This document shows, piece by piece, positions 35,318-44,003 of a DNA stretch of 64,000 nucleotides. Below the pieces are notes generated by a model. That model saw nothing but the letters and a program-made list of their open reading frames with translations. It did no database searches and was not told the DNA's origin. Each line of letters starts with the position of its first letter. Positions within the stretch are counted from its first letter, which is position 1. This DNA comes from Pseudonocardia sp. T1-2H (GTDB lineage Bacteria > Actinomycetota > Actinomycetes > Mycobacteriales > Pseudonocardiaceae), in the NCBI RefSeq assembly GCF_038039215.1, contig NZ_JBBPCL010000001.1, positions 868,001 through 932,000 of the forward strand, read 5' to 3'. The position numbers and the translations under genes are program-made.

Positions 35318-37283
35318 TCAGAAGCGGCCGCCGCCGCCCCTGCGGCCCCGGCTCGACGAGCCGCCGAAGCTGCCCGGGGAGTGGCCCCCGCCCCCGCCGC
35401 CGTTCCCGAAGCCGCCGCCGCCCCGGTGCCCGCCTCCGCCGCCGAGGGCACCGGAGAGGATGCCGCCGAGCACGAGGCTGCCGAGGTCCGCGCCGACGCT
35501 GCTGCGCCCGCCGCCTCCGCCGGACGGCCCGGACCACCGGGAGACGTCGTCCTGGGCCAGGCGCAGGGCCTCCTGCGCCATCGAGTCCGCCTGCTGCGCC
35601 TCGCGCAGCGCCGCGATCGGGTCGCCGCCGCCGGAGGCCTGCTGCAGGTGCCGCTGCGCCTCGGCGAGCCGGGTGCGGGCCTGTGCCCCGACCGCGCCGC
35701 GACGGGTGCCGATGAAGTCCGAGGCCGCGGCGACGGCCGAGCCCGCGGTCACCAGCGCCTGGTCCAGCGCCACCGCGGCCCGCCGGTTCCGGTCCTGGGC
35801 GGCGCGCGCGTCGGCGAGGGCGTGGTCGAGGGCGGTGCCGGCCTCGTCGAGCAGGTGCAGCGCGGCGAGCGGATCGGGCTGCGCCGCCCCGGCCGCCTCG
35901 GCGGCGGACGTGACGGCGGCCCGGGCCCGGGCGACCACCGCGGGGTCCACGGTGGGCAGCGCGCCCGCCTCCGCCAGGTCCTGGTCCACCTCGGCGCGGG
36001 CGGCGGGGACCCGCGTTTCCGCGTCGGCCAGCTCCTTCTCTCGGCGCGGGACGCCGTCGAGCAGCGTCTCGGCCTGCGTCAGCGCATCCTCCGCCGCCCG
36101 CCCGACGACGACGGCCTGCGCCGGGCTCGGCGCGGCCCGGGCCTCGCCGACCTCGGTGCGCGCGGCCTCGAGCAGGGTCCTCGCCTGCGGGATGTTCTCC
36201 GCGACGGGCTCCAGCGCAGAGGCCGCGTACCGGTTCCGCAGGGCGGCCCACGTCGCCTCGGTCGCCGGCACCCGCGAGGCGAGGGCGTCGAGCCGGGCCG
36301 CGGTCCTGTCGACGTAGCCGGGGGCGTCCGCCTCGAGCCCGCGCAGCCGGTCGAACGCCTCGACCTGGGCGTCCAGCCGGTGGTCCGCCGCGGTGGCCAG
36401 GCGCAGGATCTCCGCGTGCATCCGGCGCTGCGCCGGCTCGTCCTCGGGCACCTCGTCGTCGAGCTGCTGGCGGATCTCGAACGCCGCCAGCATGTCCGCC
36501 CGGGACGCTTGCAGGGCTGCGGCGAACTCGGCGACGGCCTCGTCCCCGAAGTGACCACGGGCCGCGGCGAGCTTCCCGCTCGGAGGTCCCCACGGCGTCG
36601 TCGACCTCGAGGAGGGCCTGGCTGGAGCGGTAGCCGAGGTCCTCGATGGTGACGCCGGGGAACGGGTCCGCCGGGGGAGCGGGCGCGTCGGGGGCCCGGG
36701 TGTCGCGGGTGGCCTTCCGGCGCCGTCGGCTCAGCGCGTAGGCCCCGCCGCCCACGACCACGGCGCCCCCGACGACCCACGGGACGACACTCCCGCCGCT
36801 GTCGCTCCCGCTGCGCAGGCCGTCGGCGAGGGCCACCGCGGCGCCGGCCCAGTCCTCTCGGGACAGCCGCGGCTCGACGTCGTCGCTTCGGATCCGGTCC
36901 GTCGTGGCCCGTGAGAGCGGGAAGGCGTCGTCGATCGACAGTCCGTAGGCCCGGTCGTCGACGGCGACGGCGAGCAAGACACCGTCGGCGCCGAGTTGGG
37001 AGCGTTCCGCGGCGGTGTTCGCCCAGGCCTGCCCGTCCAGCCCGTCGAACGAGTGCACGTAGACCACGAAGAGGTCGTAGGGCGTGGTGTCGCGAAGCCG
37101 CTGGATCGCGTCGGTGACCTGCGCCCGCTCCGTGGCGTCGAGTAGCCGGGCCCGGTCGGTGACCCGGTCCGCGGCCCGGAAGGGCGGATCGGCCGCCGCG
37201 ACACCGGGCCCGGCGAGGAGCCCCGTTCCCAGGGCGAGGAACAGCGCCCCGAGCAGCGAGGCGAGGACGACGATCCGGCGCAC
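35318..37283 (-). CDS. TPM-domain (YgcG-like) secreted membrane protein, single frameshift
   Basis: About 654 residues. A signal peptide (VVLASLLGALFLALGTGLLA) leads into a TPM domain with RARLLDATERAQVTDAIQRL and DLFVVYVHSFDG. A membrane helix (VVPWVVGGAVVVGGGAYAL) follows, then a long Ala-rich coiled-coil region with repeated TPM-tail sequences. The C-terminus is Gly/Ser-rich (GGGGHRGGGGFGNGGGGGGH). One extra base near 36570-36582 shifts the frame. After DDAVGTSERE the true reading is LAAARGHFGDEAVAEFAAA. The span is 3n+1 nt. Start GTG 37283. Function in envelope processes is unproven. Confidence 0.82.
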
Positions 37284-37432
37284 GGCGGTCTCCGATCATG
37301 GGGCGGCGCGCCCATCATGGCGTGCCGGCCTCGCCTGGTGCCCAGGCGCACCACTCGCCGGGCGCTGCGATTGACAGCTGGGTTCCTCTGCGCAACCCTG
37401 GGAGCTCTCCGACGACGAGGAGCCTGCTGATC

Positions 37433-37939
37433 ATGGAGTGGACCGGAGCCCGGTACGCGGACACCCCGACGGTCGAGGTGGCGACGTGGGTCGACGCCCC
37501 GCCCGAGCGGGTGTGGACGGTGGTCTCCGACGTCGAGGCGATGCCGTCGATGAGCACCGAGCTGCAGCGTGTCGAGTGGACGGACGGCGTCACCGGTCCC
37601 GCGGAGGGCGCCTGTTTCGTGGGGTACAGCAGGCACGACGCGCTGGGCGAGTGGTCGACGCGGTCGTACGTCGTCGAGTGCGAGGAGCCGCGGGTCTTCG
37701 GGTGGGCGGTGGGCGACCCCGCGAGCCCGGCGGCGTCGTGGCGCTTCACGCTCGAGCCCGCGGACGGCGGCACCCGGCTGACCGAGTGGATGCGGATGGG
37801 CCCGGGCCGCTCGGGCCTGAGCGCCGCGATCGACGCGATGCCGGACAAGGAGGAGAAGATCGTCTTCGTCCGGCTGCGGGAGTTCGAGGCGAACATGACC
37901 GCGACCCTCGCGGCGATCAAGGAACGGGCCGAGGGCTGA
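37433..37939 (+). CDS. SRPBCC-family (polyketide-cyclase-like) protein
   Basis: 168 residues: VEVATWVDAPPERVWTVVSD, WSTRSYVVECEEPRVFGWAV and WRFTLEPADGGTRLTEWMRM form a START/SRPBCC beta-barrel typical of actinobacterial proteins with small hydrophobic ligands. ATG 37433 follows AGGAG at 9 nt. Its stop and the next start share TGATG, so it is coupled to an F420-type LLM oxidoreductase. Substrate unknown. Confidence 0.85.
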   Translation: MEWTGARYADTPTVEVATWVDAPPERVWTVVSDVEAMPSMSTELQRVEWTDGVTGPAEGACFVGYSRHDALGEWSTRSYVVECEEPRVFGWAVGDPASPAASWRFTLEPADGGTRLTEWMRMGPGRSGLSAAIDAMPDKEEKIVFVRLREFEANMTATLAAIKERAEG

Positions 37940-39054
37940 TGCGCACGGCCACCACCGTCGAGGGCTCGGGCGGCCGCAGCTTCCGGGAGACGCTGGACTT
38001 CGTGGTCGAGGCCGAGAAGCTGGGCCTCGACATGGCCTTCGTCGCCGAGGCCTGGGGCTCGGACGGCCCGTCGGTGCTCGGCTACCTCGCCGCCCGGACG
38101 GACCGGTTGCTGCTCGGTTCCGGGGTCATGCAGGTGGGAATCCGGACCGCGGTCGCCGTCGCGCAGGTTGCGCTGACCCTGTCGGACATGTCCGACGGCC
38201 GGTTCGTGCTGGGCCTCGGCCCCTCCGGTCCGCAGGTGATCGAGGGCCTGCACGGCGTGCCGTTCGCGAAGCCGCTGACTCGCACGCGCGAGACGGTGGA
38301 GATCGTGCGGCAGGCGTTGGCGGGGGAGAAGGTCGCGTTCGCCGGGGTGACGCAGCAGATCCCGCTGCCCGGCGGCGAGGGCCGGCCGATGCGGCTCTCG
38401 ACGGCGCCGAACCCGGACATCCCGATCTACCTCGCCACCATGTCGCCGAAGATGCTGGCGCTGACCGGGGAGGTCGCCGACGGCTGGCTGGGGACGAGCT
38501 TCGTCCCCGAGGGCGCGGCGGCCTACTTCACCCATCTCGACGCCGGGATCGCGGCCGCGGGCCGTACCCGCACGGACCTCGACGTCTGCCAGGGCGCCGA
38601 GGTCGCGTTCGCCGCGGACCCCGACGAGCTCCGGGGGATGGTCGCGGAACGGCGGAAGGGGCTCGCGTTCAGCCTCGGCGGGATGGGCTCCGCGAGTACG
38701 AACTTCTACCACGACGCCTACAGCCGGCAGGGCTGGGCGGACGTCGCCGCGGCCGTCCGGGAGCGCTGGCAGGGTGGGGACCGCGAGGGCGCCGCGGAGC
38801 TTGTCACGGACGAGATGGTGCTGGGCACCACGCTGATCGGCACCGAGGACATGGTTCGCGCCCGGCTCCGGGTGTGGCAGGACGCGGGCGTGGACACGGT
38901 CCGGCTCTACCCCGCCGGGGAGACCCTCGACGAGCGGTTGACGACGCTGGCCCGCGCGCTCGAGCTGGTGCGCGATCTCCAGGGCAGCGTTCCCGGCCCG
39001 CACCGAGCAACCGTGAGCTCCGATGCGTCTGCATTCGGTGCACCAGGGCGGTAG
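37939..39054 (+). CDS. LLM-class F420-dependent oxidoreductase
   Basis: 371 residues, a luciferase-like TIM barrel: FVVEAEKLGLDMAFVAEAWG, LLLGSGVMQVGIRTAVAVAQ, LSDMSDGRFVLGLGPSGPQV and IPIYLATMSPKMLALTGEVA. This matches actinobacterial LLM flavin- or F420-dependent reductases. The ATG is coupled to the SRPBCC gene. The C-terminus overlaps a minus-strand small membrane gene by 148 bp. Physiological substrate unknown. Confidence 0.88.
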   Translation: MRTATTVEGSGGRSFRETLDFVVEAEKLGLDMAFVAEAWGSDGPSVLGYLAARTDRLLLGSGVMQVGIRTAVAVAQVALTLSDMSDGRFVLGLGPSGPQVIEGLHGVPFAKPLTRTRETVEIVRQALAGEKVAFAGVTQQIPLPGGEGRPMRLSTAPNPDIPIYLATMSPKMLALTGEVADGWLGTSFVPEGAAAYFTHLDAGIAAAGRTRTDLDVCQGAEVAFAADPDELRGMVAERRKGLAFSLGGMGSASTNFYHDAYSRQGWADVAAAVRERWQGGDREGAAELVTDEMVLGTTLIGTEDMVRARLRVWQDAGVDTVRLYPAGETLDERLTTLARALELVRDLQGSVPGPHRATVSSDASAFGAPGR

Positions 39055-39266
39055 CCCCGGAGCTCGTCAGCCCGGGGCGTGCGCCGGGCCGAGATCGCCC
39101 GCGCCACCAGCGCGACCCCGGCGATGACGCAGACCACGCCGATGACCAGCCACAGCCGGGACCCGGTCATGAAACTGCCGCCGATCACGTTGGCGCCCTG
39201 CAGCGTCCACACCAGGCCGATCAGCACGAGGACGACGCCGACCACCGGAAAGAGGATCTTGGTCAC
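38907..39266 (-). CDS. Small membrane protein, possibly with run-on C-terminus
   Basis: 119 residues by the open frame. The first 60 contain two helices, ILFPVVGVVLVLIGLVWTLQ and LWLVIGVVCVIAGVALVARA. The tail after ISARRTPR is basic, Ser-rich and antisense to the end of the LLM gene, so the natural stop may have been lost by an indel near 39080. GTG 39266 is preceded by TACCGT at 6 nt, suggesting a leaderless start. I do not recognise the family. Confidence 0.6.
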   Translation of the reverse strand: MTKILFPVVGVVLVLIGLVWTLQGANVIGGSFMTGSRLWLVIGVVCVIAGVALVARAISARRTPRADELRGYRPGAPNADASELTVARCGPGTLPWRSRTSSSARASVVNRSSRVSPAG

Positions 39267-39444
39267 GGTTCGACGGTACTCGGGTCGGGCCGGCGCGGCC
39301 TCGTGTCACGTTCCGCGCTCGCACCCGGGCGTGGGATCCCCGGACGGGTGAGAAAAGCGTCGGTCATGTGATCTCGGCGATAGCGTCCCGTCACTGTCCC
39401 GAACCGTTCGTCACCCCCGAACCACCAGCTGAGGAGGGGTCGCC

Positions 39445-39906
39445 TTGTCGCGTCCGCACACCGCCCGCCGCATCGCCACCAGCACCGCCGCCGTCACCCT
39501 CGCCCTGTTCGCGACCCTGCCGCTGGCCGGGAGCGCGAGCGCCGCGGAGGACCTGGACTGCAAGGACTTCGTCAACCAGGCCGCCGCGCAGACCCACTAC
39601 GACGCGAACCCGAGCGACCCCGACCGCCTCGACGCGGACGACGACCGCGAGGCCTGCGAGAACCACGACTACAGCACCTCGTCCGGCTCGATCGGGGCGC
39701 CGACGAGCCGCGACGAGCCCGCATCGTCGAACCGGGTCGGCGCCCGGATCGCGGCCGTGCCCCGCGGCGCCGTCGCGGCCGGGGACGGCAGCGGGACCGG
39801 CGCCGACCCGGAGGCCGTCGCGGCTGCCACGCTCGGCGGGATCGCCGCGATCGGCGTCGCCGGCGGCGTGTTCCTACTCCGCCGCCGCGTCCGGGACGGG
39901 CACTGA
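39445..39906 (+). CDS. Secreted Excalibur calcium-binding domain protein with C-terminal anchor
   Basis: 153 residues. The signal peptide is IATSTAAVTLALFATLPLAG. The Excalibur domain reads DLDCKDFVNQAAAQTHYDA and DADDDREACENHDY, an EF-hand-like DxDxD...CE loop with paired cysteines. A linker and a C-terminal helix (AAATLGGIAAIGVAGGVFLL, then RRR) tether it to the membrane. The start is TTG 39445, set by the strong GAGGAGGGG site. It overlaps the start of a class F sortase gene. Confidence 0.9.
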   Translation: MSRPHTARRIATSTAAVTLALFATLPLAGSASAAEDLDCKDFVNQAAAQTHYDANPSDPDRLDADDDREACENHDYSTSSGSIGAPTSRDEPASSNRVGARIAAVPRGAVAAGDGSGTGADPEAVAAATLGGIAAIGVAGGVFLLRRRVRDGH

Positions 39907-40558
39907 CCGGCCCGCGGCCGGCGCCTCCGCGTCCTCTGCGTCACGGCACCCTGCGTCCGGGCGGACTGCGGCGGGCCCTGCTGGCCGTCGCCGCGGCCGG
40001 GGCGCTGGGCGCGGCGCCGCTGGCCGGCCCGGCGTCGCCGCCCGGCGGGACGGTCACGCCGATCCGCACGACCACGCTCCGCGCGGCGTCGTCCCCGCTC
40101 ACCGGGGCAGTCCCGGTCCGCGTCCGGGCGCCGGCGATCGGGATGGACACCGGGCTCGTCCCGCTCGGCCTCGACGCGACCGGCGCCCTGGACGTCCCGT
40201 CCGGGGAGGCCGCCGCGACCCTCGCCGGCTGGTACACCGGGGGGCCGACGCCGGGGAGCGCGGCCCGTCGGTCCTCACCGCGCACGTCGACTGGAACCAC
40301 CGGGCAGGCCCGTTCCAGCGGCTGCGCGCACTGGCCCGCGGGGACCTGGTCGAGGTCGACCGCGCGGACGGGACCACGGCCACCTTCGAGATCCAGGACG
40401 TCCGCCGCTACGCCAAGGACGCGTTCCCGACCGCGGCGGTCTACGGGGACCTGCCCGGCGCGGGGCTGCGCCTGGTCACGTGCGGCGGATCGTTCGACCG
40501 GGGCGAGCGCAGCTACCGGGACAACGTCGTCGCGTTCGCCGCGCTCGTCGCGGCATGA
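39903..40558 (+). CDS. Class F sortase, single frameshift
   Basis: About 218 residues. An N-terminal signal/anchor (RRALLAVAAAGALGAAPLAG) is followed by the sortase barrel: VRVRAPAIGMDTGLVPLGLD, the catalytic His in SVLTAHVDWNHRAGPF, the Cys in LRLVTCGGSFDRG and the Arg in ERSYRDNVVAFA. One G is missing near 40250-40258 (ccggggagcg), splitting it into two frames. The span is 3n+2 nt. No ATG, GTG or TTG begins the N-terminal frame; CTG 39903, overlapping the Excalibur stop, is the best guess. It forms a surface-protein pair with the upstream gene. Confidence 0.82.
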
Positions 40559-40701
40559 TCCTCGAGTCCGTACCTCTACGGATGTGCGAGGTGCGGGTCC
40601 CGTCGTCCGGATCCTGCTCGCCCTGGTCCTGCTCGCCCTCGTCGGGATATCGGCGAACAGGCTGGGCGCCGGTTGTCGGACGGTCGTCCGGGCCTGAGCC
40701 G

Positions 40702-40733
40702 GGGGTCCACCGCCGGGTGGTACGGCGGACCCC
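40702..40733. terminator. Hairpin between convergent sortase and GH13 genes
   Basis: GGGGTCC (40702-40708) pairs with GGACCCC (40727-40733) and GCC with GGC inside. It lies just beyond the GH13 stop and after the sortase stop, so it can serve both strands. Confidence 0.6.
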
Positions 40734-40738
40734 GCCGC

Positions 40739-42406
40739 TCAGTGCGCGGCGAGCCAGACGGCCGTGTCCGCCGGGACGCGCGCGTCCTCGGTCAGCGGGC
40801 CGCTCGCCAGGATGATCTCCGCGCCGGCCGGCAGCGGGAGCGGCTCGGCCGAGACGTTCAGGACCAGTACGAAGCCCCGGTCCCGGGCGAACGCGAGCGC
40901 CCCCTCCGGAGCGTCGAGCCACGTCAGCGGGCCGTCGCCCAGCGCGGGGTTCTCGCGCCGCAGCCGCAGCGCCGACCGGTAGAGGTTCAGGATCGAGTCC
41001 GGGTCCTTCGCGAGCGCCTCGGCGGTGTGCTCGGCGAACCATTCGGGCTGCGGGAGCCACGGCTCGCCCTCGCCGAAGCCGAACGGCGGCGCGTCCCCGG
41101 ACCACGGGATCGGCACCCGGCAGCCGTCGCGGCCCCGCTCGGTGTGCCCGGAACGCCGCCACGTCGGGTCGTCCAGGACGTCCGGCGGCAGGTCCTCGAC
41201 CTCGGGCAGGCCCAGCTCGTCGCCCTGGTAGACGTACGCCCCGCCCGGCAGGGCGAAGATCAGCAGCGCGGCGGCCCGGGCCCGGCGCAGGCCGAGCTCG
41301 AGGTCCGCGACCGTACCGAGCATGGAGTCGAGGGACGTGCCGATCCCGGCGTCGGGGTCCCTGGCCAGCCGGGACACGTGCCGGGCGACGTCGTGGTTGG
41401 ACAGCACCCAGGTCGGGGGCGCCCCGACGACGGCGTGCTCGCGCAGCGTCCGCGTCACGGACTCCCTCAGCGCCGGGGCCAGCCAGGCCGCCTGCAGGAA
41501 GTCGAAGTTGAACGCCGTGTGCAGCTCGTCGGCGCGCAGGTAGCGGGCGAACCGGTCCGCCTCCGGCACCCACGCCTCCGCGACGAACACCCGCGGCGGG
41601 TCGTAGGTGTCCGCGATCCGGCGCCAGTCGCGGTAGACGTCGTGCACCTCGTCGCGGTCCCAGTGCGGGTGCGGACCGGGCTCGTGGTTCCGCCGCGTCC
41701 CGACGTCCGGCAGCCCCGTCTCCTTGATCAGCGAGTTCGCGACGTCGATCCGGAAGCCGTCGATGCCACGGTCGAACCAGAAGCGCAGGGTCTGCTCGAA
41801 GTCCGCGCGGACCTCCGGGTTCTCCCAGTTCAGGTCCGGCTGCTCGACGTCGAACAGGTGCAGGTACCACTCGCCGGGCGTGCCGTCGGGTTCGGTGACC
41901 CGGGTCCAGGCGCCGCCGCCGAACATCGCCTTCCAGTCGTTCGGGGGTTCGTCGCCGCCCGGGCCGCGGCCCGGGCGGAAGACGTAGCGGTCCCGCTCGG
42001 GCGACCCGGGGCCGGCCCGCAGCGCCTCGCCGAACCAGACGTGCGCACTCGACGTGTGGTTCGGGACGACGTCCAGGATGATCCGCATGCCGCGCTCGTG
42101 CGCGTCCGCGATCAGCGCCTCCGCGTCGGCGAGGGTGCCGAACCGCGGCTCGATCGCGCGGTAGTCGGACACGTCGTAACCCGCATCGACCAGCGGCGAC
42201 GGGTACCACGGGTTGATCCACACTGCGTCGACGCCCAGGTCTGCCAGGTACGGCAGCCGGTCGCGGAGACCGGCGATGTCCCCGACGCCGTCGCCGTTCC
42301 CGTCGGCGAAGCTGCGGATGTAGACCTGGTAGATCACCGCGCTGCGCCACCAGGACGCGTCGTCCGGATCGTTCACGGGCAGGTTCCGGTCGGCCGGAGC
42401 CGCCAT
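40739..42406 (-). CDS. Glycoside hydrolase family 13 alpha-glucosidase (oligo-1,6-glucosidase type)
   Basis: 555 residues. All four GH13 regions are present: DVVPNHTS (I), GFRIDVANSL with the nucleophile Asp (II), VFVAEAWVPE with the acid/base Glu (III), and VLSNHDVARH (IV). The N-terminus AVIYQVYIRSFADGNGDGVG and the QGDELGLPEVEDLP segment are typical of alpha-glucosidases and trehalose-related enzymes. Start ATG 42406 follows GAGGAG. It is cytoplasmic, without signal peptide. It stands alone between convergent sortase and divergent small gene. Specificity among maltose, isomaltose and sucrose is not readable. Confidence 0.93.
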   Translation of the reverse strand: MAAPADRNLPVNDPDDASWWRSAVIYQVYIRSFADGNGDGVGDIAGLRDRLPYLADLGVDAVWINPWYPSPLVDAGYDVSDYRAIEPRFGTLADAEALIADAHERGMRIILDVVPNHTSSAHVWFGEALRAGPGSPERDRYVFRPGRGPGGDEPPNDWKAMFGGGAWTRVTEPDGTPGEWYLHLFDVEQPDLNWENPEVRADFEQTLRFWFDRGIDGFRIDVANSLIKETGLPDVGTRRNHEPGPHPHWDRDEVHDVYRDWRRIADTYDPPRVFVAEAWVPEADRFARYLRADELHTAFNFDFLQAAWLAPALRESVTRTLREHAVVGAPPTWVLSNHDVARHVSRLARDPDAGIGTSLDSMLGTVADLELGLRRARAAALLIFALPGGAYVYQGDELGLPEVEDLPPDVLDDPTWRRSGHTERGRDGCRVPIPWSGDAPPFGFGEGEPWLPQPEWFAEHTAEALAKDPDSILNLYRSALRLRRENPALGDGPLTWLDAPEGALAFARDRGFVLVLNVSAEPLPLPAGAEIILASGPLTEDARVPADTAVWLAAH

Positions 42407-42531
42407 GCGTTCTCCTCGGGGTGGTCCGGGGGTGCGGGTCGTCCCCATGGTGCCCGCCGTACCCGTTTCCGGCGCGTTCTGTCGGTGCGGCGTGCTTCAC
42501 TCGGTGGGGGAACGGTGGAAGGAGCCTCCAC

Positions 42532-42702
42532 ATGGGGTTCGTGCACGGCCATCCGCGCGACCTGACGTGGGTGAAGGGGCACTACCGCGCGCCCAACTCC
42601 GCGGACGACGGCCAGCTCGGCCTGGACCTCCCCGCCCCCGCACCGGACCTGGACGACCTGCTCGCGCAGTCCCGGGAGGAGCCGGGGGACCAGGGTCCCT
42701 AG
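42532..42702 (+). CDS. Small protein of unknown function (56 residues)
   Basis: 56 residues with a good AAGGAG ribosome site 8 nt before ATG 42532, which argues that it is translated. The N-terminal half is basic and aromatic (GFVHGHPRDLTWVKGHYRAP). The C-terminal half is acidic and Pro-rich (LDLPAPAPDLDDLLAQSREE). No signal peptide or known domain. It is read divergently from the GH13 gene across about 125 bp. Confidence 0.65.
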   Translation: MGFVHGHPRDLTWVKGHYRAPNSADDGQLGLDLPAPAPDLDDLLAQSREEPGDQGP

Positions 42703-42743
42703 CCCGAGGCGGGGTCTCGCCGGAGTGGCGGCGCCGCCGCCCG

Positions 42744-43787
42744 TCAGCAGTCCAGCATCTCGGCGATGACCGCGTCGATCGCCTGCTGGTCCTCCTCCCG
42801 CAGGCAGAACATGCCGAAGTGGCCCATCGGGGTGTCGACGGGCCGGAGCCGCCCGTCCGGGATGTGGGCGCAGTCCGCCTCGTGGTCCTCCGGCGGGAAG
42901 AACAGGTCCTCGGAGAACGACGTCACGAAGAACTTCGCGGTGATCCGTTGCAGCGCCGCGGCGACGTCGCCGCCGGCGTGCAGGCCGATGTCCCCGGCCT
43001 TCCACTTCGAGGCCTGCGCGAGCAGGTTGTTCGGGTCCATCGGCGCGAAGTACCCGCGGAGGAAGCCCTGCCGGAAGTCGTTCGCCGAGACGAAGCCGAG
43101 GTCCCGCCACAGCTCGTCGCGGTAGAACGCGGCGGACAGCCCGATCAGCGAGAACGCGACGGCGTGCCGCTTCAGCGCCAGCCGCAGGTCGTCCGAGTCA
43201 GAGTAGAAGCCGTCCTTGAACGCGGGGTCGGAGACCATCAGCTCGGAGTGGACGTCGATGAAGATCTGGTTGTGCACCGGGGTGCGGGCGGTGCCGGCGA
43301 AGACCGCGGCCCGCGGCACGAGGTCCGGGAAGCGCACGGCCCACTCGTAGGTCTGCTGCGCGCCCATGGACCAGCCGAGGACGGCGTGCAGCCGCTCGAT
43401 GCCGAAGTGCTCGGTGACCAGCCGGTGCTGCGCGATGACGTCGTCCGCGATCGCGAGCTGGGGGAACTGGCCGCGGTCGAACGGTGCGGGCGTGTTCGAC
43501 GGGCTGGAGGAGAACCCGTTGCCGAACTGCCCGGGCAGGATGATGAAGTACTTCGCGGGATCGAGCGGGCGGCCCTCGCCGACGAACATCTCCATCGACG
43601 CCGACGTGCCGCTGTACATGTGCGGGAACAGGACCGCGTTGTCCTTGGCCTCGTTCAGCGTCCCGTGCGTCTTGTAGGCCAGCCGCGCGTTCGGCAGCGT
43701 GTACCCGCTCTGCAGCGGGAAGCCGCCGAGGTCCAGGTACTCGTGCTTGCCGTGGACCTCGTCGGAGTAGTAGTCGCTGATCGCCAT
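42744..43787 (-). CDS. Alpha/beta hydrolase of the homoserine O-acetyltransferase (MetX) family
   Basis: 347 residues. The nucleophile elbow is HAVLGWSMGAQQTYEWAVRF, the acid is in FVTSFSEDLFFPPED, and the His is in DTPMGHFGMFCLREED. The body (TLPNARLAYKTHGTLNEAKD, FSSSPSNTPAPFDRGQFPQL) has the MetX/homoserine acetyltransferase layout. However, this subgroup often acts as esterase or hydrolase, and there is no methionine gene nearby. The ATG at 43787 is well placed. It is divergent from the eut genes and separated from them by the scar of a lost permease. Confidence 0.8.
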   Translation of the reverse strand: MAISDYYSDEVHGKHEYLDLGGFPLQSGYTLPNARLAYKTHGTLNEAKDNAVLFPHMYSGTSASMEMFVGEGRPLDPAKYFIILPGQFGNGFSSSPSNTPAPFDRGQFPQLAIADDVIAQHRLVTEHFGIERLHAVLGWSMGAQQTYEWAVRFPDLVPRAAVFAGTARTPVHNQIFIDVHSELMVSDPAFKDGFYSDSDDLRLALKRHAVAFSLIGLSAAFYRDELWRDLGFVSANDFRQGFLRGYFAPMDPNNLLAQASKWKAGDIGLHAGGDVAAALQRITAKFFVTSFSEDLFFPPEDHEADCAHIPDGRLRPVDTPMGHFGMFCLREEDQQAIDAVIAEMLDC

Positions 43788-43874
43788 GATCTCCCTCGTC
43801 GTTGACGGAGCGGTGAGGTTCGATCATCGGTTTCCGCGCCCGTTCCCGCAACGGGGTGATCGGGATTTCCCGGG

Positions 43875-44003
43875 CTGTGGACGGTCGGCGCCTTCGCCCT
43901 GTTCATGGTGTGGTTCGGGTTCTACAGTCGCCACCATCTCGTCGCGAGCGCCCCCGACGAGGAGTTCGCGGCGGCGGCCGCGGCGGAAGCGGAGCTGGAG
44001 TGA
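43875..44003 (+). pseudogene. C-terminal scrap of an ethanolamine (APC-type) permease
   Basis: A short frame ending at TGA 44001 reads LWTVGAFALFMVWFGFYSRH, then HLVASAPDEEFAAAAAAEAE. This is one hydrophobic helix with the characteristic YSRHHLVA and EEEFA tail of actinobacterial ethanolamine permeases, which precede eutB. About 90 percent of the gene is missing, with no start. The stop overlaps the eutB start, so the original operon junction is preserved. Confidence 0.65.
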
